Program-made: the position numbers and the translations under genes
Part shown: piece by piece, positions 11,548 through 21,475 of the stretch
Layout: every line of letters starts with the position of its first letter
Numbering within the stretch: position 1 is the first letter of the stretch
NCBI RefSeq assembly: GCF_028290105.1
Contig: NZ_JAQGKL010000015.1
Location: 1-64,000 of the forward strand
From: Methylobacterium sp.
GTDB lineage: Bacteria > Pseudomonadota > Alphaproteobacteria > Rhizobiales > Beijerinckiaceae
Direction of reading: 5' to 3'
DNA: 64,000 nt
The notes under the pieces: generated by a model
The model's database searches: none
What the model was told of the DNA's origin: nothing
What the model saw: only the letters and a program-made list of their open reading frames with translations

Positions 11548-12615
11548 ATGGCGCGGACGACCTCGCCGGGCCGGCTCACCTGCGCCGGCCTCGGCAAGCG
11601 CTTCGGCGACCATGCGGCGGTGACCGACCTTAACCTCGATCTGGCGGCTGGCCAATTCCTGTGCCTGCTCGGGCCCTCGGGCTGCGGCAAGAGCACGTTG
11701 CTGCGCCTGATCGCCGGCTTCGAGACGCCGAGTTCGGGCACGATCCGCCTCGACGGCCGCGACATCACCGCCGAACCGCCGCATCGGCGGCCGGTGAACA
11801 TGATGTTCCAGTCCTACGCCCTGTTCCCGCACATGAGCGTCGCGGCCAACATCGCCTACGGGCTGAACCGCCTCGGCCGGGCGGCGCGCGGAGAGCGGGT
11901 CGACGAACTCCTGCGCCTGGTGCGCCTCGACGGGTTCGGCGCGCGCCGGCCCGACACGCTCTCGGGCGGCCAGCGCCAGCGGGTGGCGCTGGCCCGCGCG
12001 CTGGCCCGCTCGCCGCAAGTGCTGCTCCTCGACGAGCCGCTCGGCGCCCTCGACCGAGCCTTGCGCGAGGAGACGCAAGGCGAGCTGCGCGGCCTGCAGC
12101 GGCGCCTCGGCACGAGCTTTATCGTGGTCACCCACGACCCAGCCGAGGCCATGGCGCTCGCCGACCGGATCGGCGTCATGGATCGCGGCCGCCTCGTGCA
12201 GATCGGCGATGCCGCCACCCTGTACGAGCGCCCGGCGAACCGCTTCGTCGCCGGGCTCCTCGGCGACGTGAACCTGATCGAGGGGCGCGTGCTCGCGCGC
12301 GATGCCGCGGGGATCGCCACCGTCGAGACGCCGTGCGGTCCCTTGCTCGCGGCGGGACAGGTTGAGGGTGCCTGCGTGATCGCCCTGCGCCCGGAGCGCC
12401 TGACCGTTAGCGAGGATCCGGGGCAGGCGAGTTCGAGCCTGACCGGGCAGGTCCTCGACACGACCTATCTCGGCGACCGGGTCCGCACGCAGGTGCGCCT
12501 CGCGGATGGCAGGCTCTGGCGCGTCAGCGCACCGGCGGGGTCGAAAACCATGCCGGCCGGGACGGATGTCCACCTGAGCTATCGCCCGGAGGCGGCATGG
12601 TCGATGCCCGCGTGA
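11548..12615 (+). CDS. ABC transporter ATP-binding protein (PotA-like, spermidine/putrescine type)
   Basis: Walker A GPSGCGKSTLLRLIAGFE, LSGGQRQRVALARAL, TOBE-like C-terminus. Confidence 0.9.
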   Translation: MARTTSPGRLTCAGLGKRFGDHAAVTDLNLDLAAGQFLCLLGPSGCGKSTLLRLIAGFETPSSGTIRLDGRDITAEPPHRRPVNMMFQSYALFPHMSVAANIAYGLNRLGRAARGERVDELLRLVRLDGFGARRPDTLSGGQRQRVALARALARSPQVLLLDEPLGALDRALREETQGELRGLQRRLGTSFIVVTHDPAEAMALADRIGVMDRGRLVQIGDAATLYERPANRFVAGLLGDVNLIEGRVLARDAAGIATVETPCGPLLAAGQVEGACVIALRPERLTVSEDPGQASSSLTGQVLDTTYLGDRVRTQVRLADGRLWRVSAPAGSKTMPAGTDVHLSYRPEAAWSMPA

Positions 12616-12631
12616 GCGGAGGCGATCCGCG

Positions 12632-13519
12632 ATGAAGCGGTTCCTGCCTGTGCTGCCCTTCCTCTGGCTGGGCGCCTTCGTGCTGCTGCCGGTGGTCATC
12701 ACCCTGAAGATCAGCCTGTCGGCACCGGCCACGGCCCAGCCCCCTTACCTTCCGGTGCTCGACTGGAGCGCGGGGCTCGAGGGCTGGGGCTCCTTCCTCG
12801 AAGCCCTGGATTTCACGAATTTCGAGACCCTCGCCCAGGATGCGCTCTACCGCGACGCGGCCCTGTCCTCGCTGACGCTGGCCGCCATCGCCACCGCGAT
12901 CCTGGCGCTGATCGGCACGCCCATCGCCCACGCGATGGCGCGCGCGCCGGCCCGGATGCAGCCGATCCTGCTCGCCCTGGTCATCGTCCCCTTCTGGACG
13001 AGCTTCCTCATCCGCATCTACGCCTGGATCGCGATCCTGAAGCCCGAGGGCCTGCTCAGCGCTGCCCTGATGAAGCTCGGGCTGATCGCCCGGCCGCTCG
13101 AAATCCTGAACACGCAGGGCGCGGTGCTGATCGGGCTCACCTACGCCTACCTGCCCTTCATGGTGCTGCCGCTCTACGCCGTGCTCGCAAAGCTCGACCC
13201 CCGCCTGACGGAGGCGGCCGCAGACCTCGGGGCCGGGCCGGTGCGGGCGTTCTGGTCCGTGACGCTGCCCCTGGCGCGCCCGGGGCTCGCGGCGGGCGCG
13301 CTCCTCTGCTTCGTGCCGATGGTAGGCGAGTTCATCATCCCCGACCTGCTCGGCGGGTCCGACACACTGATGCTCGGGCGCGTGCTCTGGAGCGAGTTCT
13401 TCTCCAACCGCGACTGGCCGCTGGCCTCCGCCGTGGCGATCCTGGTGCTGGTCCTCGTCCTCGGTCCCCTGCTGTTCTTTCGCGAGGCGGATCGAGACGG
13501 CCGCGAGGCGTCGCGATGA
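12632..13519 (+). CDS. ABC transporter permease (PotB-like)
   Basis: TM pattern; EAA loop EAAADLGAGPVRAFWSVTLPLARPGLAAG. Confidence 0.9.
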   Translation: MKRFLPVLPFLWLGAFVLLPVVITLKISLSAPATAQPPYLPVLDWSAGLEGWGSFLEALDFTNFETLAQDALYRDAALSSLTLAAIATAILALIGTPIAHAMARAPARMQPILLALVIVPFWTSFLIRIYAWIAILKPEGLLSAALMKLGLIARPLEILNTQGAVLIGLTYAYLPFMVLPLYAVLAKLDPRLTEAAADLGAGPVRAFWSVTLPLARPGLAAGALLCFVPMVGEFIIPDLLGGSDTLMLGRVLWSEFFSNRDWPLASAVAILVLVLVLGPLLFFREADRDGREASR

Positions 13520-14289
13520 GAGCGCTCGACCGCGCCGCCCTCATCCTCGGTCTCGGCTTCCTCTACGCGCCGATCCTGATGCTGGCGGTCTATTCGTTCA
13601 ACGCCTCCGCCCTGGTCACCGTCTGGGGCGGGTTCTCGACCCGCTGGTACGGCGTGCTCCTCGCCGACGGGCCGCTGCTCGACGCGGCCCGGGTCTCGTT
13701 CCTCGTGGCCCTTTGCGCCGCTGCCATCGCGACGATCCTCGGTACGCTGGCGGCCCTCGCCCTCGACCGCAGCGGTTTCTTTGCCGGCCGGCGCGCCTTC
13801 ACAGGGCTCGTCTACGCGCCGCTGGTGATGCCCGAGGTGATCACCGGGTTGTCGCTGCTTCTGCTCTTCGTCGGGCTCGGGCTCGACCGCGGCATCCTCA
13901 CCATCGTGATCGCGCACGCGACCCTGGGCCTCGGATTCGTCGCGGTGATCGTCGGCGCGCGCCTGCGCGGCCTCGACCGATCGCTGGAGGACGCGGCGTC
14001 CGATCTCGGCGCCGGCCCGGCCCGCGTGTTCGCGACCGTCACCCTGCCGCTGATCGCCCCGTCACTGGCGGCGGGCTTCCTCCTCGCCTTCACCCTGTCC
14101 CTCGACGACCTCGTGATCGCGAGCTTCGTCTCCGGGCCCGGCGCGACCACTCTGCCGATGCGCCTCTACAGCCAGGTTCGCCTCGGGGTGAATCCCGAGA
14201 TCAATGCGGCCTCCACGCTCCTCGTCGCAGCCGTCACCGCCATCGTGTTGACCGCGTCGTGGTTGACCGGCCGCAACGATCCGGTCTGA
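13516..14289 (+). CDS. ABC transporter permease (PotC-like)
   Basis: EDAASDLGAGPARVFATVTLPLIAPSLAAGFLLAFTLSLDDLVIASF; 4-nt overlap with the upstream permease. Confidence 0.9.
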   Translation: MRALDRAALILGLGFLYAPILMLAVYSFNASALVTVWGGFSTRWYGVLLADGPLLDAARVSFLVALCAAAIATILGTLAALALDRSGFFAGRRAFTGLVYAPLVMPEVITGLSLLLLFVGLGLDRGILTIVIAHATLGLGFVAVIVGARLRGLDRSLEDAASDLGAGPARVFATVTLPLIAPSLAAGFLLAFTLSLDDLVIASFVSGPGATTLPMRLYSQVRLGVNPEINAASTLLVAAVTAIVLTASWLTGRNDPV

Positions 14290-14299
14290 GGCGCCCGGT

Positions 14300-16168
14300 T
14301 CAGGGGGCGTAGGCGCGGGCGGAGGTCGGGATCTGCGCGCCTGGACCGCCGGCCGGCATCCGCAGGGCGTTCGGTGGCAGGATCGCGCCGCCGCGGGACA
14401 CGGGCTCCGTCTGGTTCGTCAACGCGCGCACCGCGAGATTGTCGAGCGGCCCACCGATCAGGAACCGCGCCGGCGTCGCCCGCGCCCCGTCCGCCGTCGC
14501 GGCCCGCGCCTCGATGTCCATCACAGCCTCGCAGCGGCGATCGGGCAGGAAGACCCTGCCGCGCAAGGCCGCCGACAGGGCCGGCCCCTCCAGCGCCCCC
14601 TCGGCGATCTCGCCGACTCCATCGACGAAACGCAGGCTCAGGGTCGCGCGCTCGAACGCCGTGCGGCCCGAGCGCTGGGTCGGCACCCTGTGGCTCAAGG
14701 CGACGTCGGCGAGATCGAGGCCGACGAGGGTCCCGCCCTGGATACCGAGCACGGCATGCCCATCGAGGTGGTTCAGGAGCCGATCCGTCGTGGCGCCCGT
14801 GCCCTGTGCCATGAACTGGCCCTGGACCCGTCCGAACATCCAATTCTCCTGGCGCAGGTCGCTGAGCAGGCCCCCGAGATCGAGGCCGTCGAAGGCGCCC
14901 TGCGCCTTCATCTCGGTGACCATCGGGTCGCCGGACGACGCATTCAGAGCGAGGCGACCCTTCAGCGTGCCCGTCGCGACGGTGGCGCGATTGAGCGACG
15001 CCTCGATGCTCCCGCTCCGCACGAGGACGCTGGCGGCCACGTCCTCGGCGAGCATCGGTCCGACCCGTGCCGAGCCCGTCGACAGCCGCAGATCGAGGTC
15101 GCCGGCCGTGAGCGGCGCCAGCGCGACGCCGCGCGTCGCGTCCGCCGCATCGAGGCCGAGCATTTGCAGGGTCTCGGCGGCGAGGGGCGCCAGGTTGAGG
15201 GATTCGGCGGCCAGCGTCGCCTGGATGGCGGGCCTGTCCCGGTCGAAGGCGACCGAACCCGCGCCCTCCAGCAGATTGGCCCCGAACGAGACCCGCACGT
15301 TGGGCAGCATCAGGCGCCGCCCATCGAGATCGAAGCTGCCGTCGAGCCCGAAGGCCTTGACCACGGGGGCCAGCGCCACCGCGCCACCCGCCCAGGCCAG
15401 GGTCTCGGGCAGGGACCGGGTCTCGAAGGTGCCCCGTCCGGTCAGCCGAAGGCCGCCGTCGCGGACGAGCCCGTTACCCTCGGCCGTCAGGCTGCCCGCC
15501 GCCCAGTTCGCGGCGAGCGAGAAGGGCGTGGCGCCACCGTCGAGAAGGTCGACGAGCCGAAGGCCACCGAGCGTGAAGCGCGCGGGCGCGTCGTTCCACA
15601 GGAAACTGCCGGCGAGATCCGCCTGGGCGCTCCAGAGTGGCCACGAGAGGGAGAGATCGATGTCGCGGGCGGTCTGCGGGCTGCCGTCGCGCGGGTCGCT
15701 GCCGACTGCGATGGTCCGCGACAGGCTGACCCGGCGTGGATGCGAGGTGCCATCCGCCCCCAGGCGCGCCGCGAGCAGGCGGGCCGGCTCGGACCAGCGC
15801 GCGTCGTCGGCGTCCACCGGCAGCTGGATCGTCGCGCCGTCGAGCGCGAGGGTGTTCACGTCGATGCGCCCGGTGAGCAGGGCGAGCAGGTTCAGTTGAA
15901 GCGCGAGGGTTCCGCCCTGCGCCAGGACGGGGCCGTCCGGCGTGCCGGAGGTGAGGCGAACGCCGCCGAAGCCGAGGCGCGGGAGTGGCAGCAGGGTGAT
16001 CTCGGCCGGTCCCTCGGCCCGCATGGCCACCCCGTAGGCTTGCGCAAGCTCCCGGGCGACGAAGCGCGTCAGCCCCGGGGCCGTCACCGACCAGGGCAGG
16101 CAGGCGCATGCAAGGCCCGCCGTGAGGGCTCCGAGACCGGTGATCGTTGCGAGGCGGCGCAGCGGCAT
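14300..16168 (-). CDS. AsmA family protein
   Basis: Start MPLRRLATITGLGALTAGLACACLPWSVTAPGLTRFVARELAQAYG; AsmA-like pattern (LDGATIQLPVD, DGSFDLDGRRLMLPNVRVSFGANLLEGAGSV). The upstream part of the listed ORF is not coding. Confidence 0.8.
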   Translation of the reverse strand: MPLRRLATITGLGALTAGLACACLPWSVTAPGLTRFVARELAQAYGVAMRAEGPAEITLLPLPRLGFGGVRLTSGTPDGPVLAQGGTLALQLNLLALLTGRIDVNTLALDGATIQLPVDADDARWSEPARLLAARLGADGTSHPRRVSLSRTIAVGSDPRDGSPQTARDIDLSLSWPLWSAQADLAGSFLWNDAPARFTLGGLRLVDLLDGGATPFSLAANWAAGSLTAEGNGLVRDGGLRLTGRGTFETRSLPETLAWAGGAVALAPVVKAFGLDGSFDLDGRRLMLPNVRVSFGANLLEGAGSVAFDRDRPAIQATLAAESLNLAPLAAETLQMLGLDAADATRGVALAPLTAGDLDLRLSTGSARVGPMLAEDVAASVLVRSGSIEASLNRATVATGTLKGRLALNASSGDPMVTEMKAQGAFDGLDLGGLLSDLRQENWMFGRVQGQFMAQGTGATTDRLLNHLDGHAVLGIQGGTLVGLDLADVALSHRVPTQRSGRTAFERATLSLRFVDGVGEIAEGALEGPALSAALRGRVFLPDRRCEAVMDIEARAATADGARATPARFLIGGPLDNLAVRALTNQTEPVSRGGAILPPNALRMPAGGPGAQIPTSARAYAP

Positions 16169-16540
16169 TCCACTCCATCCGGCGGTCACCCGCGCGATGG
16201 GTCGCACGATCGTCAACGAGGACGATGTGCGTCGCGTCGGACGGGACGCGAGGCACGGATGAGCCGGCCATTGCCCTCCTGATACCCCTTGCGTGCGCGC
16301 TTGTCTCCCCGACCCGGCCGGGCCCGAGCGCGCCGTCCACGGCATGGAACGGCGATCCGGCTTGTCCGCCGCGCCCGGATCGGCGCACAAGGCGCCCCGG
16401 AGGATCCGGAACGATCCCGCCGGTCGGCGCTGCGCGCGCTGCAAAATGTAACCGCTGCACTGCCACAAGGGCTTGGCAGGACGCGGCTTTCGCGTGACGG
16501 TCGGCGCAAGGCAGAAAATTCGCGATACAGGAGGGCTTCC

Positions 16541-17263
16541 ATGAAGAAGGTACATTCCGACGCCGCGTCGGCGCTGGCCGGCGTGCTGAAGGATGGCATG
16601 ATGATCATGTGCGGGGGCTTCGGCCTCTGCGGCATCCCCGATGCCCTGATCGACGCGATCCGCGACTCGGGCGTGAAGGACCTCACGGTCGTCTCGAACA
16701 ACGCGGGCATCGACGGCGTCGGCCTGGGCAAGCTCCTCGAGACCCGTCAGGTCGCCAAGATGATCTCGTCCTACGTCGGAGAGAACAAGGAATTCGCGCG
16801 TCAGTACCTCGGCGGCGAACTCGCCATCGAGTTCAACCCGCAGGGCACGCTGGCCGAGCGCATCCGCGCGGGCGGCGCCGGGATCCCGGCCTTCTACACC
16901 AAGACCGGTGTCGGCACCCTGATCGCGGAGGGGAAGGATGTGCGCGAGTTCGACGGCGAGGACTACGTGATGGAGCGCGGCCTGTTCGCGGATCTCGCCA
17001 TCGTGCACGCCTGGAAGGGCGATACCGAGGGCAACCTGATCTACCGGAAGACGGCGCGGAACTTCAATCCGATGATGGCCACCGCCGCGAAGGTCACCGT
17101 GGCGCAGGTCGAGCACCTCGTGCAGCCCGGCGAGATCGACCCCGACACCATCGTCACGCCCGGCATCTTCGTGAAGCGCATGGTTCACGTGCCGGTGCGC
17201 GAGAAGCGCATCGAGCAGCGCACCACCCGCAAGCGCGGCGAGTCCGCCGCGGCTTCCGTCTAA
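16541..17263 (+). CDS. scoA: 3-oxoacid (succinyl-) CoA-transferase subunit A
   Basis: [40 protein letters not shown] ... [22 protein letters not shown]; paired with subunit B. Confidence 0.92.
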   Translation: MKKVHSDAASALAGVLKDGMMIMCGGFGLCGIPDALIDAIRDSGVKDLTVVSNNAGIDGVGLGKLLETRQVAKMISSYVGENKEFARQYLGGELAIEFNPQGTLAERIRAGGAGIPAFYTKTGVGTLIAEGKDVREFDGEDYVMERGLFADLAIVHAWKGDTEGNLIYRKTARNFNPMMATAAKVTVAQVEHLVQPGEIDPDTIVTPGIFVKRMVHVPVREKRIEQRTTRKRGESAAASV

Positions 17264-17300
17264 GAGCCCGCGTCGAAGAGCCCGCAAGGAGACACCCATC

Positions 17301-17960
17301 ATGGCCTGGACCCGCGAACAGATGGCCGAGCGCGCCGCCAAGGAGCTGCAGGACGGCTTCTACGTGAACCTCGGCATCGGCATCCCGACCCTCGTCTCGA
17401 ACTACATTCCCGACGGCATGTCGGTGCAGCTGCAATCCGAGAACGGGATGCTCGGCATGGGGCCGTTCCCGTTCGAGGGCGATGAGGACGCCGACCTCAT
17501 CAATGCCGGCAAGCAGACGATCACCGCGCTGCCCACCACCAGCTACTTCTCCTCGTCGGATTCCTTCGGGATGATCCGGGGCGGGCACATCAATCTGTCG
17601 ATCCTCGGCGCCATGCAGGTGGCCGAGAACGGGGATCTGGCCAACTGGATGATCCCGGGCAAGATGGTGAAGGGCATGGGCGGCGCCATGGATCTCGTGG
17701 CCGGCGTCAAGAAGGTGGTTGTGGTGATGGAGCACACCGCCAAGGGCAAGGACGGCTCCGAGAGCCCGAAGCTGCTGAACCAGTGCGACCTGCCGCTGAC
17801 GGGCACCCACGTGGTCGACATGGTGATCACCGATCTCGGCGTCTTCACCATCGACAAGAAGGGCGAGGGCGGGATGGTCCTCGTCGAGCTCGCCGACGGC
17901 GTCACCGAGGACGAGGTGCGCGCCAAGACGACCGGGCGGTTCATCACCAAGCTCGCCTGA
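17301..17960 (+). CDS. scoB: 3-oxoacid (succinyl-) CoA-transferase subunit B
   Basis: [42 protein letters not shown] active-site Glu motif. Confidence 0.93.
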   Translation: MAWTREQMAERAAKELQDGFYVNLGIGIPTLVSNYIPDGMSVQLQSENGMLGMGPFPFEGDEDADLINAGKQTITALPTTSYFSSSDSFGMIRGGHINLSILGAMQVAENGDLANWMIPGKMVKGMGGAMDLVAGVKKVVVVMEHTAKGKDGSESPKLLNQCDLPLTGTHVVDMVITDLGVFTIDKKGEGGMVLVELADGVTEDEVRAKTTGRFITKLA

Positions 17961-18024
17961 TGCGCAAGCTCTCCTGATGGGCGAGCTCGCCTGACGCGCA
18001 ACCCCGCATCGGCGTACCCGAACA

Positions 18025-18057
18025 GCCCGCCCGGCTCCGTGCCGAGGCGGGTTTTTT
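18025..18057 (+). terminator. Rho-independent terminator after scoAB
   Basis: cccgcc cggctccgtgccga ggcggg followed by tttttt. Confidence 0.75.
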
Positions 18058-18130
18058 CCGGGCAGCCCCGTCCTCGCCCCCTGCTGGCCGCCCTACTTAA
18101 AGTGGCGACCCAAATAATGAGGAGCGCGAC

Positions 18131-18304
18131 ATGACGGTGATTTCGAAGTCGGTGATGGAGGAGGGCAAGGCCGCCAAACTGGCCGGTCAGGCGGATTCGA
18201 GCAATCCCTACCCGGCCGGATCGCAGAATAGCGCCGATTGGCTGGAGGGCTACACCTTCGACGAGCCGGAGCAGAACACGAACCGCGCCGAAAGCGACGA
18301 CTGA
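18131..18304 (+). CDS. Small RMF-like protein (ribosome modulation factor / CrpP-like)
   Basis: 57 aa ORF not in the supplied track: MTVISKSVMEEGKAAKLAGQADSSNPYPAGSQNSADWLEGYTFDEPEQNTNRAESDD; ggag-like RBS; G-x(5)-AG-x(5)-NPYP-x(6)-WLEGY resembles the RMF core (cf. E. coli RMF RGYQAGIAGRSKEMCPYQTLNQRSQWLGGW). Confidence 0.75.
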   Translation: MTVISKSVMEEGKAAKLAGQADSSNPYPAGSQNSADWLEGYTFDEPEQNTNRAESDD

Positions 18305-18540
18305 GACCGCTCGTCGCCGAGAGAACTCCCAGATCGCGGGAGTTGTCTGGGCGGCACGCTGCCAAGTTTTCGGGCGGCCGTGCTATCGAAAGCCGAGCAC
18401 GTCAGCTGCGCCAACACAGGTACGAGCCGCGATCGGCACTGCCGAAAACCGGCTCGCTCGCGATTTCGACATGTCGAATGAACAAATGTTACTGGGTGTA
18501 CGTTGCCGTTCCAGTTCATAGAATTGGGAGACAACGCACC

Positions 18541-18834
18541 ATGTCGATCAAGACCTTTGCCATTGCTGGCTCGCTCGCCCTCGCCTTGACCGGATCGGCC
18601 TTCGCTCAAACCGGCGCCGGCGGTTCGACCGAGCGCAACCTGAACAACCCGGGCAGCGTGAAGAGCAACAGCGAGAAGTCCATGGAGCGCTCCGGCGGTC
18701 CCGCGGCCACGGGCTCGACCATGGCACCGGCCGGCACCTCGGGCGGCCCGAGCACCGCCACGGTCGGCGCACCGGGCGGCAGCACCGGCGGCAACGGCGA
18801 AACCGGCAGCGGCGCGGCCCCCAGCGGTAAGTAA
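18541..18834 (+). CDS. Small secreted Gly/Ser/Thr-rich protein with NNPGSV motif
   Basis: MSIKTFAIAGSLALALTGSAFAQ signal peptide, then TERNLNNPGSVKSNSEKS and low-complexity tail. Confidence 0.7.
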   Translation: MSIKTFAIAGSLALALTGSAFAQTGAGGSTERNLNNPGSVKSNSEKSMERSGGPAATGSTMAPAGTSGGPSTATVGAPGGSTGGNGETGSGAAPSGK

Positions 18835-18877
18835 GCCGGCCACCGTTCGAGTCACGCGGCGCGAATAACGCCCATGA

Positions 18878-18911
18878 ACAGCCCCGCGGCCTTCCGGCGC
18901 GGGGCTGTTTC
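18878..18911 (+). terminator. Rho-independent-like hairpin
   Basis: acagccccgcg-gccttccgg-cgcggggctgt followed by ttcc. Confidence 0.6.
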
Positions 18912-18928
18912 CGTCAGCGGCCTGCGCC

Positions 18929-19423
18929 TCAGTGCCCCGTGTAACCGAGGGCCGCGGCCGCTTCATTCAGCCGCCTGAAGGCGTGGGTATAGCGCTCGCG
19001 CAGGGCTTCGCCGTCGGCCAACGTCCGCTCGGGGCAGAGGTTGTCCTCGGTGTCGGACATCTTGATCAGGATCGCGCCGAGGTCGTGCTGCGCGATCAGC
19101 CGGGAGATCCGCTCGTCGTAGGGCATCCGCTCCAGGGGCTTCGTGAGCAGCAGCACCATCGCGATCACGGGGGCCGGGAAGCCTTCGGCGCGCAACGCCA
19201 CCGGGGTGGTCGGCGTATCCTCCAGCACATCGTGCAGGATCGCCGCCTGCATCACCTGCATCGGTTCGATCGGAAGGCGGTCCACGGATTTGGCGTGGCC
19301 GGCGCGGGCCACGGCGGCGTTCGCCACACGCTCCAGGTGACGGATGTAGGGCTGCCCGCCTTTATCGATCTGCCCCGCATGGGCGATCATCGCAAAGCTG
19401 TGGGCTTCAAAGATCGATGCCAT
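18929..19423 (-). CDS. HD-domain phosphohydrolase-like protein
   Basis: MASIFEAHSFAMIAHAGQIDKGGQPYIRHLERVANA...AAILHDVLEDTPTTP; H...HD...D pattern of SpoT-like HD domains. Confidence 0.85.
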   Translation of the reverse strand: MASIFEAHSFAMIAHAGQIDKGGQPYIRHLERVANAAVARAGHAKSVDRLPIEPMQVMQAAILHDVLEDTPTTPVALRAEGFPAPVIAMVLLLTKPLERMPYDERISRLIAQHDLGAILIKMSDTEDNLCPERTLADGEALRERYTHAFRRLNEAAAALGYTGH

Positions 19424-19666
19424 GCCGTGTCCGCTCGCGTGATGGGACCGCCCTCGTCCATCACTGCCCCGAATACCCGCGAGGGTAAACACGCGTCGGT
19501 CCGGAAAGGCGTCGTGCCGATGGGCACGACCGGAGCGGCGCCGGTCGCGACGATTTCGGGACGCGGCCGACCGGCAGCATTAGCCGTGCGTTAAGCCGAA
19601 CCGTCGAAATCACGGGAGAGTCGAGGGCGTTCCTTCACCTTCGGGCGTATCGCGAGGACAGTGCGT

Positions 19667-20074
19667 ATGGGTAGCGTTCCGGCGACGATGGACAATGTCG
19701 TTCCCTTCAGGCGCGCGGCCCGCCTTCCGCAGGCAGCTCCAATCGCGCCGCAGGCGAGCGTGGCGGCCCGGCGCAGCGAGCAGCGGGCGCTGATGGATGC
19801 GGTCTACGCGACCGGCAGCCTCTCGGTGGCAGCCGGCGACCGTGAGACCAAGCTGATCGCGGCTCGGCTCCAGGTCTACGGTTTCCTCCTCGTCGAGGAG
19901 ATCGCGGCGGATGGCGCCCCACGGCGCCTGCGCCCGTCGGAAGCCATCCGAGCACGGACCGACTGTCCCTGGAGACTGTCGAAGGCCAGCTACGGGGCAG
20001 GGGCGAGCCTCGCCGTCACCATCCCGGCCGTGGACGGTTTCCTGTTCGAACAGCCGGCGGGACTGCCCGCTTAA
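19667..20074 (+). CDS. Hypothetical protein
   Basis: ORF MGSVPATMDNVVPFRRAARLPQAAPIAPQASVAARRSEQRALMDAVYATGSLSVAAGDRETKLIAARLQVYGFLLVEE...; start uncertain. Confidence 0.5.
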   Translation: MGSVPATMDNVVPFRRAARLPQAAPIAPQASVAARRSEQRALMDAVYATGSLSVAAGDRETKLIAARLQVYGFLLVEEIAADGAPRRLRPSEAIRARTDCPWRLSKASYGAGASLAVTIPAVDGFLFEQPAGLPA

Positions 20075-20216
20075 GAGGGCGCCCGAAGTGCCGGCCCAGG
20101 CGCTGTGGCACCCGGGAGACATCGGCAATTTCCTCGCAAAGACCGGTGTCGCGGTCATCGAATTCTAAGCCGGGGCGTGAGACAAGCGAGTCTGTTCCAC
20201 GCCCGGCCACACTGCC

Positions 20217-20330
20217 ATGCTGACCGCCTCAGAAAACATCGTCATCCAGCACCGTGAGATCGTCGCCGTCCTGGCGACCTACGGGATATTTCTCACCGGC
20301 GTGATGACGGTGGCCTGGCTGATCGCCTGA
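20217..20330 (+). CDS. Possible 37-aa single-TM small protein
   Basis: MLTASENIVIQHREIVAVLATYGIFLTGVMTVAWLIA; one hydrophobic helix; below the ORF track length cut-off. Confidence 0.3.
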   Translation: MLTASENIVIQHREIVAVLATYGIFLTGVMTVAWLIA

Positions 20331-20418
20331 CCCGGCCCGAGGGTTCGGACGCTCCGTCGCGGGGCCGGAACCCGCCCGTTGCAAGCCCGTTCTTCGCCCG
20401 ACCGTCCGGGAGAGAACC

Positions 20419-20772
20419 ATGGCGCAACAGGCCGACGACCACGCCAAGACCTATGAGGCGTTCCGCGACGCCGTGAACATGACGGCCGCGAAGCTGGGAG
20501 CTTTTCTCGAGACCGAGGAAAGCCGTTCCGTGGGCCAGAAGGCGGAAGGCGGCGAGGCCACGGGCCACCGCGAGGGCCGGCGGATCGTCACGCTGCTGCG
20601 CACGAAGAAGTCCGACCTTACCGACGACGATTACGCGCACATGGCCAAGGTGGTCGGCTACGTCCACCGGCACCTGAAGCAGGGCGGCCCGTCGGAGACC
20701 GCCAAGGTGAAGGACTCGCCCTGGCGCCTGTCGCTGATGAACTGGGGCCACGATCCGCTGAAGGACGATTGA
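20419..20772 (+). CDS. DUF3140 family protein
   Basis: FLETEESRSVGQKAEGGEATGHREGRRIVTLLRTKKSDLTDDDYAHMAKVVGYVHRHLKQ...SLMNWGHDPLK is characteristic. Confidence 0.88.
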   Translation: MAQQADDHAKTYEAFRDAVNMTAAKLGAFLETEESRSVGQKAEGGEATGHREGRRIVTLLRTKKSDLTDDDYAHMAKVVGYVHRHLKQGGPSETAKVKDSPWRLSLMNWGHDPLKDD

Positions 20773-20879
20773 GTCGAGCCGGCACGGCAAAGCCGATGCG
20801 CTGCGCGAACGGGTGCAGGCGAACCGAACGCGTCACGGATGATTAGAAAAACCACCGGGGCCCGCTAAAGGGGCAAACC

Positions 20880-20955
20880 TGGTGGAGCTGAGCGGGATCG
20901 AACCGCTGACCTCCGCAGTGCGATTGCGGCGCTCTCCCATCTGAGCTACAGCCCC
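20880..20955 (-). tRNA. tRNA-Ala (anticodon CGC)
   Basis: Reverse complement GGGGCTGTAGCTCAGATGGGAGAGCGCCGCAATCGCACTGCGGAGGTCAGCGGTTCGATCCCGCTCAGCTCCACCA: 7-bp acceptor stem, CCGCA-ATCGCAC-TGCGG anticodon arm, GTTCGATCC T loop, encoded CCA. Confidence 0.95.
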
Positions 20956-21077
20956 GTTCCGGGGTGGCGGCCTTTTAGGCTCGCGCGCGCCGACCTGTCA
21001 ATTCCAGAAATCCTGCGGCTTTGCGTGCGCGTGATGCGCCCTGCGAGCGCGGGGCCACGAGGACTTCGTTTCCGCGC

Positions 21078-21380
21078 ATGAACGCCTTCATCTGGCTCTT
21101 CGACACCGTCGTGCAGCTCTACATCTACGTCCTCATCGCCAGCGCCGTCCTGAGCTGGCTCGTGGCGTTCAACGTGGTGAACGTGCGCAATCCCATCGTG
21201 TCGCAGATCGGTGAGGTGCTCTATCGCCTGACCGAGCCGGTGCTGCGCCCGATCCGGAACATCCTGCCCAACCTCGGTGGCGTGGACCTGTCGCCGATCG
21301 TGCTGGTGCTGCTGCTCCTGTTCGCGAGCCGCCTGCTGCACGAATTCGTGCCCGTTCAGACCACCGTCTACACGCGCTGA
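21078..21380 (+). CDS. YggT family membrane protein
   Basis: MNAFIWLFDTVVQLYIYVLIASAVLSWLVAFNVVN...LYRLTEPVLRPIRNILPNLGGVDLSPIVLVLLL. Confidence 0.92.
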   Translation: MNAFIWLFDTVVQLYIYVLIASAVLSWLVAFNVVNVRNPIVSQIGEVLYRLTEPVLRPIRNILPNLGGVDLSPIVLVLLLLFASRLLHEFVPVQTTVYTR

Positions 21381-21475
21381 TCGCGAGCCGGTTCGGCGGA
21401 CCGGTCCCGGTTCGCCGCGCCAAATCCGACCACAAGAAACGTGAGCCTCAGCGCCGTTCCAGGGACGCCCGAACC

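Noticed and set aside
16169-17341. N-terminal extension of the AsmA ORF over the scoA gene
   Set aside because: Antisense to scoA; a signal-like start MPLRRLATITGLGALTAGL exists at 16168.
20821-20879. Possible terminator or attachment site next to tRNA-Ala
   Set aside because: A weak GC hairpin with ttttt on the minus strand is plausible, but no integrase or duplicated tRNA end was seen, so no island boundary is claimed.
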